Assembly: GCA_963575745.1 (NCBI GenBank)
Contig: CAUYUJ010016482.1
Coordinates: 190,015 to 254,014 of the forward strand
DNA length: 64,000 nt
Direction: 5' to 3'
Source: Prorocentrum cordatum
Lineage: Eukaryota; Sar; Dinophyceae; Prorocentrales; Prorocentraceae
In this document: piece after piece, positions 52,571-64,000 of the stretch
Layout: every line of letters starts with the position of its first letter
Numbering within the stretch: position 1 is the stretch's first letter
Program-made: the position numbers and the translations under genes
Notes under the pieces: generated by a model
Database searches by the model: none
What the model saw: only the letters and a program-made list of their open reading frames with translations
Told to the model about the DNA's origin: nothing

Positions 52571-52929
52571 GCTTCGCTCATGCCGCCGGCCCTGGAGCCC
52601 TCTTTAGGGCCTCTTGGGGGCCTCTTGGGGACCTCTTGGGAGTCTCTTGGGGCTCCTTGGCGGCGTTTTGGAGGCCCCCAGGGCCTCTTGGGGGGCTCTT
52701 GGGGGTAGTCGATTGCGGCTCCCCCCTCGGAGGCCACGATCCTCGTGAGGGGTGTCGAAAAATACCCTCCCCTGGAGTGGTCTGGTGGCTTCTCCCGGGC
52801 TTCTCTCGGGACCTTGCCGGGGTACTTTTCGTCCGGGGGCCCCCAGGGGCCGCTCCGCGCGCGCGAACTAGAAATATTGTTAACAAGTTACCGGAGATCT
52901 TAGCACGCCTCTGGCCCGTTGGGCCGGCG
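52571..52929. repeat. GGGCCTCTTGG-type minisatellite and spacer
   Basis: GGCCTCTTGGGG units to about 52710, then GC-rich unique sequence. No gene. Confidence 0.7.
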
Positions 52930-53460
52930 AATTCCACCTGGTGGGATCCCTGTAAGGAGCTTATTGCATGTGGGAGGATCCCCATAAGGATCCTCGTGCA
53001 GCTGGTAGGATCCCTATAGGGATCCTATGACAGCTGGTAGGATCATTGTAGGGATCCTATTGCAGCTGGGAGGATCCTTATGATCTTATTGCAGCTGGTA
53101 AGATCCGTATCGGGATCCTATGTCAGCTGGTAGGATCCCTGTAGGGATCCTATTGCAGTTGGTAGGATTCCTATACGGATCTTACTGCACCTGGCCAGAT
53201 CCCTATACGGATCCTGTGACAGTTGAGAGGACCCTTTTTTTATAAGGATCTTCTTGCACCTGGTTGGATCCTTGTAGGGATTCGATGACAGCTGGTAGGA
53301 CTGAGGAGGAGGAGCCTTATAGGGTTTCTCCCGGATCCTTATAGGTTTTCTGTCGGATCCCTATCGGTTTTCTGTGGGATTCCCATGGGGTTTCTATAGG
53401 ATCTCTGTCGGGTTTCAACGGGGTCCTTGTAGGGCTTCTACAGGAACCGTAAAGGGCGTA
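52930..53460. repeat. 32-bp palindromic satellite, third block, degenerating
   Basis: Same unit as above to about 53310, then TATAGGTTTTCTGTCGGATC-type shorter repeats. Confidence 0.88.
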
Positions 53461-53574
53461 TGGAATGTCTCGTTTCTCTAGCGCGCACACGTAAGTCACC
53501 ACTCCGATTCGACTCAGCACCGCAGTCCTGAGGGACTCCTCGGTTTTTGGTATTCGTTCCCGGCGTCTCGTTGT

Positions 53575-53896
<322 letters not shown>

Positions 53897-53900
53897 TTTT

Positions 53901-56900
53901 CCCAACCATCCTGTAGTGTTGGGTCCTCGTTTTGAAGAGACAGCGCCCGCTCCCGCTCACGCTCCTCGTTCTCCTCCTCCTCCCTCCTCCCTCCTCCCTC
54001 CTCCCACCATCATCATCGTCGTCATCCTCCATTTCGGCACACCCCTCACACGTTTCGTGGCCCCATAGGGAGCCCCACCGAAGGCCCCAGTGCTGCCGCC
54101 CGCATGCGTCCCGCACACCCAATTCGGCACACCCCTCACACGTTTCGTGGCCCCATAGGGAGCCCCACCGAAGGCCCCAGTGCTGCCGCCCGCATGCGTC
54201 CCGCACACCCAATTCGGCACACCCCTCACACGTTTCGTGGCCCCATAGGGAGCCCCACAGAAGGCCCCAGTGCTGCCGCCCGCATGCGTCCCGCACACCC
54301 AATTCGGCACACCCCTCACACGTTTCGTGGCCCCATAGGGAGCCCCACCGAAGGCCCCAGTGCTGCCGCCCGCATGCGTCCCGCACACCCAATCGGCACA
54401 CCCCTCACACGTTTCGTGGCCCCATAGGGAACCCACCGAAGGCCCCAGTGCTGCCGCCCGCACGTCCCGCACACCCAATTCGGCACACCCCTCACACGTT
54501 TCGTGGCCCCAAGGGGAGCCCCGAAGGCCCCAGTGCTGCCGCCCGCATGCGTCACGCACACCCAATTCGGCACACCCCTCACACGTTTCGTGGCCCATAG
54601 GGAGCTCCGCCGAAGGCCCCAGTGCTGCCGCCCGCATGCGTCACGCACACCCAATTCGGCACACCCCTCACACGTTTCGTGGCCCCATAGGGAGCTCCAC
54701 CGAAGGCCGCAGTGCTGCCGCCCGCATGCGTCACGCACACCCAATTCGGCACACCCCTCACACGTTTCGTGGCCCCATAGGGAGCTCCACCGAAGGCCCC
54801 AGTGCTGCCGCCCGCATGCGTCCCGCACACCCAATTCGGCACACCCCTCACACGTTTCGTGGCCCCATAGGAGCCCACCGAAGGCCCCAGTGCTGCCGCC
54901 CGCATGCGTCCCGCACACCCAATTCGGCACCCTCACACGTTTCGTGGCCCCATAGGAGACCGAAGGCGTGCCACCGCCCGCATGCGTCACGGCACACCCC
55001 TCAGTTCGTGGCCCCACTCCACCGAAGGCCCCAGTGCATGCGTCACCCACACCCAATTCGGCACACCCCTCACACGTTTCGTGGCCCCATAGGGAGCTCC
55101 ACCGAAGGCCCCAGTGGCGGCGCTCACATGCGCATGCGTCCCGCACACCCAATCCGGCACACCCCTCACACGTTCGTGGCCCCATAGGGAGCTCCACCGA
55201 AGGCCCCAGCGGCCGCGCTCACATGCGTCCCCGCCACCCATCCCGGCACGCCCCTCACAACAACAGGTTTCGTGGCCCCATAGGGAGCTCCACCGAAGGC
55301 CCCACTGGCACCGCCCGCATGCGTCACCACCCGCAAGAAATTCGGCACACCCCTCACACGTTTCGTGGCCCCATAGGGAGCTGCACCGAAAGCCCCAGTG
55401 GCGGCGCTCACATGCGTCCCCGCCACACATCCCAGTACCATGAAGGGATCGGCTCGGTTCGGTTCGGTCCGGTTCTGCAGCCGGGTCGGTTTTGCTTGGC
55501 CGGTTCGGTTTGGCATCGGTCCGGTTTCGGCCGGTTCGGCTTGGGCCTGCCGCCGGTTCGGTTCGGTTCCGGTTTTCGCGCGGTTGGGTCCGACCGGTTC
55601 GGTTCGGTTCGAGTGGCCGCTCCGGTTCGGTTTGGCCCGACTGGTCAGGTGCAACGTTGGGCGCCCCGTCTGCGTAAGCGACGACCCAGTTTGAACAAAA
55701 GGGAGGGAGGATGGGGGAGGAGGAGGAGGAGGAGGAGGAGGAGGAGGAGGAGGAGGAGGAGAGGAGGAGGAGGAGGAGGAGGAGGAGGAGGAGGAGGAGG
55801 AGGAGGAGGAGGAGGAGGAGGAGGAGGAGGAGGAGGAGGAGGAGGAGGAGGAGGAGGAGGAGGAGGAGGAGGAGAACGAGGCGGAGGAGGGAGGAGGAGG
55901 ACGACGAGGAGGAGAAGGAGGAGGAGGAGGAACGTGGAGGCGTGGAGGCGCGAGGCCCTCCAGCGACGTGCCCCGAGGGGGGTCGCAGCCCCGAGGGGGG
56001 TCGCAGCCCCGAGGGGGGTCGCAGCCCCGAGGGGGGTCGCACCCGCGAGGGGGGTCGCAGCCCCGAGGGGGGTCGCACCCGCGAGGGGGGTCGCAGCCCC
56101 GAGAGGGGGTCGCACCCGCGAGGGGGATCGCACCCCCGAGGGGGGTCGCACCCGCGAGGGGGGTCGCACCCGCCAGGGGGGTCGCAGCCCCGAGGGGGGT
56201 CCTGGGTCCTGGGGTCCTGCGGTCCTGGGGGTCCTTGGGTCCTTGGGTCCTTGGGTCCTGGGGTCCTGGGGTCCCGGGGGTCTAGGGGGGTCCTGGGGTC
56301 CTGGGGGTCATCGGGGTCGTGGGAATCTTCGGGAGGTTCTGGGGTCATCGGGGTCCAGGAGTCCTGGGGGTCATCGGGGTCCTGGGGTCCAGACCGGGGG
56401 GGAAAAGGGTTCAGTTCGGTTCCCGTCGGTTCGGTTCAGGGGCCGCCCGGTTCCGGTTCGGTTCCGGTTCTGGTTCGATTCGGTTCTCGCCAGTTCGGTT
56501 CTGAATGAATTCGGTTCGGTCAGGTTCGGTTTTCTATGTTCCTGGTTTTGGACCGCCTCGGTCCGGTTCGGTCACGGTTCTCGGTTCTCGGTTCGGTGCG
56601 GTCCCTTCATGCAGTACACCCCTCACGCGCTTCGTGGCCCGATAGGGAGCTCCACCGAAGGCCCCAGTAGCGGCGCTTACATGCGTCTCCGCCACCCATC
56701 CCGGCCCCCCCCCCGCAGAAACATCATGTTTCGGGGACCCATAGGCAGCTCCACTGGAGGCCCCAGTGGCGGCCCTCACATGCGTTTCCGCCACCCATGT
56801 CGGCACGCCCCGCGCGTGTTTCATGTCCCCATAGGGAGCTTCGCCGAATGCCCCAGTGGCACCCATCTCGACACACCCCTCACACGTTCCGTAGTCCCAT

Positions 56901-56985
56901 GGGGAGTTCCACTGAAGATGAAACCCGCCTGCGGTACTGACAACTGCATATGGTTGGGGTCTTCGCCAGGCTAATTTGTTGTTGT
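53901..56985. repeat. Satellite cassette E3: 90-bp array and other repeats within shared end blocks
   Basis: Left block CCCAACCATCC...GTTGGG with CTCGTTTTGAA, then TCC-rich sequence. 54033-55440: 90-bp satellite (TTCGGCACACCCCTCACACG at 54033, 54123, 54213, 54303), about 15 units that shorten to the right. 55445-55660 and 56405-56615: GGTTC pentamers. 55705-55940: (GGA)n. 55975-56200: 18-bp CCGAGGGGGGTCGCAGCC. 56200-56400: GTCCTGGG. 56615-56930: diverged 90-bp units. Right block GGTTGGGGTCTTCGCCAGGC then GTT triplets. Frames stay open because 90 and 18 are multiples of three; no gene. Confidence 0.88.
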
Positions 56986-57795
56986 TGCTGTTGAGTGCTT
57001 ATTCCCAGAGAATAATTATTGCTGATCTCTGGAACGGGTTCTGCGCGCTCTCGCCTCGACGCCGGCTACTTGTTCTCTGGAAGCAAGGCTCCCGCTCGAG
57101 CGTTGGCATGAGTATAAAAGTGCGCCTTTGGAGGACGGCAACGACGACAACGGTTCCCGCTCGATATTTCCTCACAGTTTACCCCGACACACCTTGGCCA
57201 GAGAGGCCCCCGAACTCAGGAGCGGCGCTCTCGCTCGAGGATTCCTCGCAATTCAATCAAGTTGGCGGGGGTCCGGCCGCGACGACAAGGGTTCCTGCTC
57301 GACACTTCCTTACGATGTACTCCGAGAGCTCCTGGCCAGGAAGGCCCCCGAACTCAGGAACGGCGCTCTCGCTCGAGACTTTCTCGTGAGTCAGTCACAC
57401 TGGTGGAGGCCCAACGACGACGACAAGGGCTCCCGTTCGATACTTCCTCAAGGTGTTTTCGCAGAGGAGCATGCCAGAGGCCCCCGAACTCACGAGTGGC
57501 GCTTTCGCACGAGACTTTCTAGTATTTCAGGCAAGTTGGTGGAGGCCCAGACACGGCGACAAAGTTTCCCTTTCGATACTTCTGAACATGTATTCCGAGA
57601 GGCCCTGGCCAGAGAGGCCCCCGAACTCACGAACGGTGTTCTCGCTTGAGAGTTCTTCGCGTTTCAGCCAGTGGCCGACAACGAAGATATCCCCCCGAGA
57701 CGAAGTGAGTGGGCATCGAGGGTTGGGGTATACAAAATACGAGACACGCGTGCCAGTACGAGAAAACGGTCGTAACATGGTTGTTGTTGCTGTTG
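56986..57795. repeat. Class-3 unit: left block, four 138-bp units, right block, (GTT)n tail
   Basis: GCGCGCTCTCGCCTCGACGCC (57035-57055). Satellite units start at CGACAA 57145, 57283, 57421 and 57557. Right block TGGGCATCGAGGGTTGGGGT and GACACGCGTGCCAGTACGAG, then GTAACATG and GTT triplets. Confidence 0.85.
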
Positions 57796-57899
57796 CTGTT
57801 GAGCCCTCATTTCGGAAGAATGATGATTATTGTTGATCCTCCCGCCCACTGCACATGTTTTTTGTTCGATTGAAGTACCCCTCCCGGCGCTCGCGCCCG

Positions 57900-57940
57900 T
57901 TTTGTTGTTGTTGTTGTTGTTTTTGATGTTTTTGTTGTTT

Positions 57941-57981
<41 letters not shown>

Positions 57982-57989
57982 AGTGTTGA

Positions 57990-58045
<56 letters not shown>

Positions 58046-58050
58046 TTGTG
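57900..58050. repeat. (GTT)n microsatellite
   Basis: TTG/GTT triplets with a few TTTTTG interruptions, followed by an AT-rich ATATGTATAC-like stretch to 58150. Confidence 0.97.
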
Positions 58051-58150
58051 TTTTTGTTATTTCCAATATGTATGTGTATATAGACATGTGCATATGTATA
58101 CATATACATATTTGTATGATAAATATTTGTATATATAGATGTATATATGC

Positions 58151-58490
58151 GCTGTTCTTTTACCACATAACAAGAGGGAACATCTTGAGGACAACAACGG
58201 TTCCCGCTTGAGACCTCCTCACAATTTAGCCAGGACCCCCGCTCGCGCCCGGGACTTCCTCGCATTTTATTCAGGAGTCGCGTCTCGCTTGGAAATTTAT
58301 TCAGGAATCGCTCTGTCGGCGCTCTGGAGTGGCGCTCTCGCAGAAGACTTGCTTGCAATTTGCTTAAGAATAACGCCCTTGCGTTGGAAGTTCCAGAAAT
58401 TACCTCAAGCGCCGCGCTCCCGACACTCAGTCACCCAGGAGTCGCGCTCACGCTTAGGACTCCCTCACAGGCTACTTAGGAATCGGGATT
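58151..58490. repeat. Degenerate 138-bp-related satellite
   Basis: CAACGGTTCCCGCTTGAGAC and repeated CAGGAGTCGCG words link it to the class-3 satellite. Similar sequence lies at 38325-38540. Confidence 0.55.
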
Positions 58491-59550
58491 TTGGTTCCCT
58501 TCATGGCCCCGTTGCAGCCCCTCGTGGCCCCATCGCAGCCCTTCGCGGCCCCGTTGCAACCCTTCGTGGCCCCCTCGCTGCCCTTCGTGGCCCCGTTGCA
58601 GCCCTTCGTGGCCCCCGCGCTGCCCTTCGTGGCCCCGTTGCAGCCCTTCGTGGCCCTCTCGGTGCCCTTCGTGGCCCCGTTGCAGCTCTTCGTGGCTCCC
58701 TCGCTGCCCTGTGTGGCCCCGTATATGTATGCCCTTCGTGGCGCCCGCTCGTTCGCGCCCGTCGTGGCCCCATATGCATGCCCTTCGTGGCCCTATTGCA
58801 GCCCTTTGTGGCCCCCTCGCTGTCCTTCGTGGCTCCGTTGCAGCGCTTCGTGGCCCCTCGCTGTCCTTCGTGGCCCCGTTGCAGCCCTTAGCGGCCCCCT
58901 CGCTGCCCTTCATGGCGCCGTTGCAGAGTGCCCCCCTCGCTGTCCTTCGTGGCTCCGTTGCAGCGCTTCGTGGCCCCCTCGCTGCCCTTCGTGGCCCCGT
59001 TCCAGCCCCTCGTGGCCCCCTCGCTGCCCTGCATGGCCCCGTTGCAGCCCTTCGTGGCACCCTCGCAGCCCTTCGTGGCCCCGTTGCTGCCCTTCGTGGC
59101 TCCCTCGCTGACCTTCGTGGCCCCATATATGTATGCCCTTCGTGGCCCCCGCTCGTTCGCGCCCGTCGTGGTCCCATATGCATGCCCTTCGTGGCCCCGC
59201 TGTCGCCCTTCGTGGCCCCCTCGCTGCCCTTCGTGGCCCCGTTGCTGCCCTCAGTGGCCCCGTCCTTGCCCTTAGCGGCCCAATCTACGCATGCCCTTCG
59301 TGGCCCCCGCTCGTTCGCGCCCGTTGTGGCCCGATGTGAATGCCCTTCGTGGCCCCGCTGTCGCCCTTTGTGCCCCCCTCGCTGTCTTACGTGCCCCAGT
59401 TGCTACCCTCAGTGGCCCCGTTGTTGCTTCCTGTGGCCCCACATTATGTGCCTTTCGTGGCCCCAGCTCGTTCGCGTTCTTCGTGGCCCCATACGCATTC
59501 CCTTCGTGTCCCCGCTGTCGCCCTTTGTGGCCTACTTCGTGGCCTTCGTG
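58491..59550. repeat. 21-bp minisatellite (CCTTCGTGGCCCCGTTGCAGC)
   Basis: About 45 units of a 21-bp repeat alternating TTGCAGC and TCGCTGC ends, with larger blocks repeated (TATGTATGCCCTTCGTGGC at about 58723 and 59129). A multiple of three, so it reads as a Pro-Phe-Val-Ala heptad repeat and leaves several frames open. I do not call it a protein. Confidence 0.93.
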
Positions 59551-59860
59551 GCCCTGCTGTCGTTCACTCTCTCGCTCTCGCTTTCGCTCGTCGTCGTCGT
59601 CGTCGTCGTGGTCGTGGTCGGTCCCCTGTCCGTCCCTCTTGGGGTCTGGTTGCCGCCGGTCAGCGCTGCCGCTGTCCAGGCCAACTGTCCGCGACCGCCC
59701 CGGCGCTTGCCGGGGCCCGGCCTGCAGGGACGAAAGGTCTACCCCCCAAAAGGGGTACGATCGAAGACGAAGAGGGCGGATATCGAGGGTTTGGAAAATA
59801 CGCGTTAACGGACACGCGAGCAGATAGGAGCGAACAGCCTTAACATGATTCTTGTTGTTG
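59551..59860. repeat. Class-3 right block with (GTT)n tail
   Basis: GTC triplets at 59587-59620, unique GC-rich sequence, then AAGGGGTACGATCGAAGACG, ATATCGAGGGTTTGGAAAAT and GCGAACAGCCTTAACATGAT with TTGTTGTTG. Confidence 0.7.
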
Positions 59861-60055
59861 TTGGTGGTGTTGTCGGTGGTGGTGTTTCTACGAGGAGGAA
59901 GGAGAGGATGACCAGTAGGAGGAAGAGGATGAGGATGACCAGGAGGAGGAGGAGGAGGAGGAGGAGGAGGAGGAGGAGGAGGAGGAGGAGGAGGAGGAGG
60001 AGGAAGAGGAGGAGGAGGAGGAGGAGGCGGGGGAGGAGCAGGACCAGGCAGCAAC
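59861..60055. repeat. (GGA)n purine tract
   Basis: GAGGAG triplets with a near-pure core at 59942-60030. Confidence 0.96.
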
Positions 60056-60269
60056 AGCTCTCCCGCTGCCTTCCCCGCGCGCCTCTGCGGCACCCCGCGG
60101 GCCGAGATTACGAACCGGAAGCGCTTCGACGAGGACGTGCGGCTGGGGACACCCCCTCTCCCCTACCCCAGATAACCAGGACAAGAAAAGAGGGAGGGGG
60201 AGCAGGGGTCACGGGCCAGAATGCAGTCTCAAAGTGCCTGGGCCAGGGGAGGGGGTTCGGGCGTTTTGT

Positions 60270-60610
60270 TGTCTCTCGGCTGTTTTCCAGCCTCGGGATG
60301 CCTTCGGTAGCTGCGCCGCGCCGAGATCGTTCTGGGGGTGCCCAGGGGATCCCGATTGGCCATCACATGCTCGACTTGTGGCCTGAAACCACCAGGGGCA
60401 ACATAAGGGGGAGATGTGCTCAGGGGGGATGTATCGACCCCAAATGGGCCCGTTCATCGCAGAGGGGCCTGACAGCCCACCCCGCCCAGGACCGCGTGAC
60501 TTTGCTATATGGGTCTTGCCGCCGATCGATCGGCGATGTACAGCCGATTCTAGGTCGATGATATCCTCCCCTCTGTGCTGGTCTCCCCCTATCGTTGCCC
60601 CTGGCCTTCG
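60270..60610. repeat. Dispersed repeat family F5 (copy 2)
   Basis: Collinear with 23215-23720. Part of the block (CCCCTATCGTTGCCCC) recurs again at 61270-61290 after the CA arrays. 60056-60269 has no gene. Confidence 0.7.
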
Positions 60611-60614
60611 ATCG

Positions 60615-61155
60615 ATGACGCACACGCACACGCACACGTAAACGCATACGCACACGCGCACGGACATGCACACGCACACGCATACGGACACGCATACGCA
60701 CACGCTCACGCACACGCACACGCACACGCAAACGCTCATGCACACGCACACGCGCACGCACACGCGCACGAGCACGAGCACGCACACGCACACGCACACG
60801 CACACGCAGACGCACAGGCACACGCACACGCACACGCACACGCACACGCACACGCACACGCACACGCACACGCACAGGCACACGCACACGCACACGCACA
60901 CGCACACGCACACGCACACGCACACGCACGCACACGCGCACGCACACGCACAACTCACAACACACAACACACAACGCTCGACACACACCACACAACACAC
61001 AGGACACAGCACACAGCACACAGCACACAGCACACAACACATAAGACAATGCACAACAAAACACAACACACAACACGCGACCCACAACACACACACACCA
61101 CACAACACACTACACAGCACACGACCCACGACAAGCGCCACACAACACACACCAC
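60615..61155. repeat. (ACACGC)n hexamer and CA-rich arrays
   Basis: CACACG hexamers to about 60950, then irregular ACACAACACACA sequence. His/Thr-rich and Cys/Val-rich pseudo-ORFs result. Confidence 0.96.
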
Positions 61156-61817
61156 GTAGTGATCGCCGATATGGGCCCGATAGCCCCAGGAAGGTGCGGT
61201 CTCGCTATCAGCGGCCCATCGCCGTTCTGTCGACGACGTATCCAGGTCGATGCGCCCCCCCCTACGCCAGTCCCCCTATCGTTGCCCCTCACGCGAGCAG
61301 AGGGTGGTAAGCCGGTGGGGGGAAGCCTGCTTAGAAGTGCCCTTTCTTCTCAGAAGGCGCGGGCCTCACATGGATACATAAGGCGGGCGCCTTCGAGAGG
61401 AGCAGCCTCCTTCCGAGAAGCCTTCCCCCCTCTCCCCCTGCCCCCTGGTGCGCGCCGCGGACGCGCTCCTCCTGCTCTCGCCAGCGATCTCTCGCCCCTG
61501 GCCCCCGATCTCCCTACGAGACATCAATCCGCTCAGGGAAGGAAACAGCCTTGGGTATGCTCGACCACAAACAAACGACACCAGCCCACCTGCGGCCCTC
61601 CACGTTGCACTACGGCTACGGCCCATCCGGGGCCGCAGCGTTTATGTACCGCACAAGCCTCGTGGGACCGTAGGTATACGCCAAGCCTCGTGGGACCGTA
61701 GGTGGAGTGGCGTCGCTTGCTTTCTGGTCCAGATGCACTCCAGATGGGCTCATCGGACGCTCCTCCTGATCTGCTGCCGTGTGCCAAAGAACACAAAACA
61801 AGGACGCACACGCACAC
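61156..61817. other. Spacer, no gene seen
   Basis: Holds the short F5-related piece and a local tandem duplication of GCCTCGTGGGACCGTAGGT (about 61658 and 61685). No coding motif. Confidence 0.5.
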
Positions 61818-61945
61818 TTGCGGCTCCGCGCCCAGATCTTTTGGGTCTGCGCTGGTCCTCCCCCCCGGCGGCGCCTCCGGCGCGCTCCTCGCGCCAGGGA
61901 GGGGGTTCTGGCGCAGATCCAAGACATCCGCGCGTACCATCGGAC
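61818..61945. mobile_element. Foldback element, family F2 (copy 3, diverged, inverted)
   Basis: Reverse-complement orientation relative to copy 1. Shared words: GGCGCCTCCGGCGCGCTCC, GCCAGGGAGGGGGTTC and GACATCCGCGCG. The arms are less complementary than in the other copies. Confidence 0.6.
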
Positions 61946-61949
61946 CGTG

Positions 61950-62040
61950 GGAGGAGGAGGAGGAGGAGGAGGAGGAGGAGGAGGAGGAGGAGGAGGAGGA
62001 GGAGGAGGAGGTGGGGGATGGGGAGGAGGAGGAGGGGGAG
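61950..62040. repeat. (GAG)n purine tract
   Basis: Near-pure GGA triplets directly following the F2 copy. Confidence 0.96.
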
Positions 62041-64000
62041 GTTGGCCAGCCGTGCGTGCCCATGCCGTGGAGGAGAGTGGGGGCGCCCGAGGCTGACCCA
62101 AGAGGGATCACGATCCTCGGGCGCCAGGCGGCCTGGCTTGGGCCGAGTGGCCAGCCTGACGGCGCGCAGGGGGCCAGCAGCGGCGACGGGCGAAGGGCAG
62201 CGAGGGCCCGACGCGAGGGCGGCGCTGGCAGGGCCGTCGCGCGGCTCTGGGGCAGCAGCCGCGACGAGGAGCGACGGCGAGAAGATCGCGTACATGCTGC
62301 GAGCGGCCACGGGCCCGGTGCGAGAACTCAGGGCGGCGGGAGGCGGCGGGAGGAGCCGCGAGGAGGCGCACCCCATGCCGAGGCGCTGGCCCTTGGCCAG
62401 GCCGACCCCGAAGACGGCCGGGCCAGTGGCCGAGGAGACGCCATGCGCGGCCAGCGGAGGCAGCGGCCGCCGCCGAGACGAGCAGGCGCGCGCCAGAAGC
62501 CAAACCGACGGCGCTGCCGAGCCGTGCGGTCCAAGCTGGTGCCCCCTGCGCGGGCGAGAAACTCCATGCGGTCCGCGAGGTGCACGGCTACGTGGTCTGC
62601 ATAGCATGCTGGGCCTACGCCAACAGGCGGAGGGAGCGCTGGCCAGAGCGTGCCTGGGCTGTCTCGCCCATCCCAGCAAGGCGGACAGGGCGAACCGCAT
62701 CCTTCGAGGCCCCCACCCGAAGGACAACAGGAGCCGGGACGAGTGAGGCTGCCTGTCCTGCCTGTGCGTGAAGTTGTCTTCGGGAAGTCCTTGTTGCACT
62801 GTGATTATTCCGCCTGAATAATCTGTGCGCTTCGCGCCGTGCACAGCGGGCACTCCGACAGGGAGTCCGGAGGCGGTAGTGCGACTGCCTCGAGTGCCAT
62901 TCGCGGGAGCTCGCCTGGAGCTTGCGTGCGTGGGAAGTCCCAATGAAAACAAAATGCCGCCCGTCGCCGATCCGCGAGGATGATCCACAATCTGACGCTG
63001 ACCAGGATGAACGGCGACCAAGATCGACACCGACGTTCCGCGCTCGATCGTGGCCACGGTCCTCGTATGTCCCCCTCCATGCTCTCAGCCCTTGAGGACT
63101 CCGCCCACTGTCCTCCTCCGCGGCCGTCCTCTCCTTCCCCCAGCTTGATGTGTGTGCCAGTCGTCCGCGTGCGGCCGTTAGCTACCAGAACGCCAGGTGC
63201 GCGCCCCCTCCACGCCGGCCGACTAACAATTCCAGCGCTGTGGGCCGCCAGCAAGAAGCCAGAAGTCAGGCCCGGCATTGTATTCACAGCTTACCCGAGA
63301 TGCAAGTAGCAACGATGAGTAAAGCAGATGCGCAATAGCAGCGAACTCCGCCAGCGATTATCACGTTGCCCATTTATCGGCGACGAGTTCTCCTGTGCCT
63401 GGCCGTGCTTCGTGGAGGGCAGTGACAAATTGGACCTGCCAGTCGCAGGCAGCGGAGTAACTGTCAGCAGCCCTGGGGAACCAGCCAGTCAATCGGAGGC
63501 GACCGAGTTCATTCCAATAATTTCGTCATAGTCTGCGCCGGCACCAGCAAGGCGCTCGCACCGTGGAGTGGCCTCACTTCGAGCGCAGTCTAATCTGCTG
63601 CAAGCAGCAAGCCGCATCTGCAATCACTTGATTAAGCCCATGTCACTCCAGCGCTTCGCGCAAGCTCCCTCGTGTGTGTGTGTGTTGGCTGGGGAGGCGT
63701 CACACCGTAGCACGGTTTCACACAGCGCAGCGGGCGCCCGACACAATTTGAGCGCCTCACGCACAACTCGCGGTCCTCTGGCCCAGCGGTCATGATGGGA
63801 AGATGCTGCATGGACCAGGGCAGCGGCCTCGGTGGGAGGCATCGGGGGATTCTCCCTCGTCAGGCACTAATTAGGCCAATCTTTTTGTTTCGGCAGCTCG
63901 GTCCCTTGCGCATTCCGTCTGTCGCCTTCCGCGTGCCGGTGGGCCAGCGGGGTGCTTGATTGCATGCGGTGCGCGCGCGTGTGTGCGTGCGTGCGTGTGC
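62041..64000. other. Unique-looking sequence to window end, no supportable gene
   Basis: 62041-62780 is very GC-rich with frames open on both strands. 62781-63940 has a more balanced composition but only short open frames without motifs. The last 40 bp begin a GTGCGTGC-type repeat. Exons too short to recognise cannot be excluded. Confidence 0.4.

Noticed and set aside
55445-55660. GGTTC pentamer array as a telomere-like repeat
   Set aside because: Irregular, internal to a cassette and unlike TTTAGGG.
54968-56974. 668-codon open frame on + and matching frames on -
   Set aside because: Made of the 90-bp satellite, GGTTC pentamers, (GGA)n and an 18-bp repeat; open on several frames at once, so not a gene.
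58491-59808. Pro-Phe-Val-Ala heptad repeat protein
   Set aside because: A 21-bp minisatellite is a multiple of three, so it stays open in several frames and on both strands. There is no unique domain.
62805-63287. 160-codon minus-strand ORF
   Set aside because: No domain, unremarkable composition and an overlapping open frame on the other strand; not enough to call a gene.

Overview
This window looks like gene-poor, repeat-dominated nuclear DNA from a protist, most likely a dinoflagellate. I infer this from the visibly GC-rich unique sequence, the mass of micro- and minisatellites, decayed LINEs, and one very large GC-rich retroelement. I recognise no ordinary host protein gene, tRNA, rRNA or CRISPR array. 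The apparent open reading frames outside the transposons are almost all simple or tandem repeats that happen to lack stop codons.

Layout. 0-4.5 kb: a frameshifted LINE (LINE-A) with endonuclease and reverse transcriptase (RT) fragments, broken by (TC)n and (TGG)n tracts. 4.5-12 kb: pyrimidine-rich TCC tracts and ATT arrays, with several small foldback or terminal-inverted-repeat elements. 12.01-22.39 kb: an apparently intact tyrosine-recombinase (YR) retrotransposon with split direct repeats in the order A1-ORFs-B1-A2-B2. It encodes a gag-like protein and a 2,319-residue polyprotein with RT, RNase H, a DnaJ-type J domain and a tyrosine recombinase. 22.4-35.9 kb: small inverted-repeat elements, a ten-copy 152-bp satellite, other minisatellites, and unique-looking sequence with no supportable gene. 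36-60 kb: an ordered mosaic of tandem-repeat cassettes. Four share 11-bp inverted repeats (CCCGGAAAGGG) around variable minisatellite cores. Three others share a different pair of end blocks and carry 101-bp or 90-bp satellites. A 5'-truncated RT/RNase H LINE (LINE-B, 42.6-44.4 kb) abuts one cassette. 60-64 kb: a diverged dispersed repeat, CA-rich arrays, one foldback copy and non-coding sequence.

How the parts relate. The YR element carries recognisable parts of its own life cycle: capsid-like protein, RT/RNase H, and integration by YR through a circle whose junction is preserved as the B1-A2 join. The J domain is the unexpected passenger. The four inverted-repeat cassettes look mobile, because a sequence resembling an unoccupied target or interrupted satellite units can be read next to three of them, yet they carry only minisatellites. 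All identifications come from reading motifs by eye; no database search was run.
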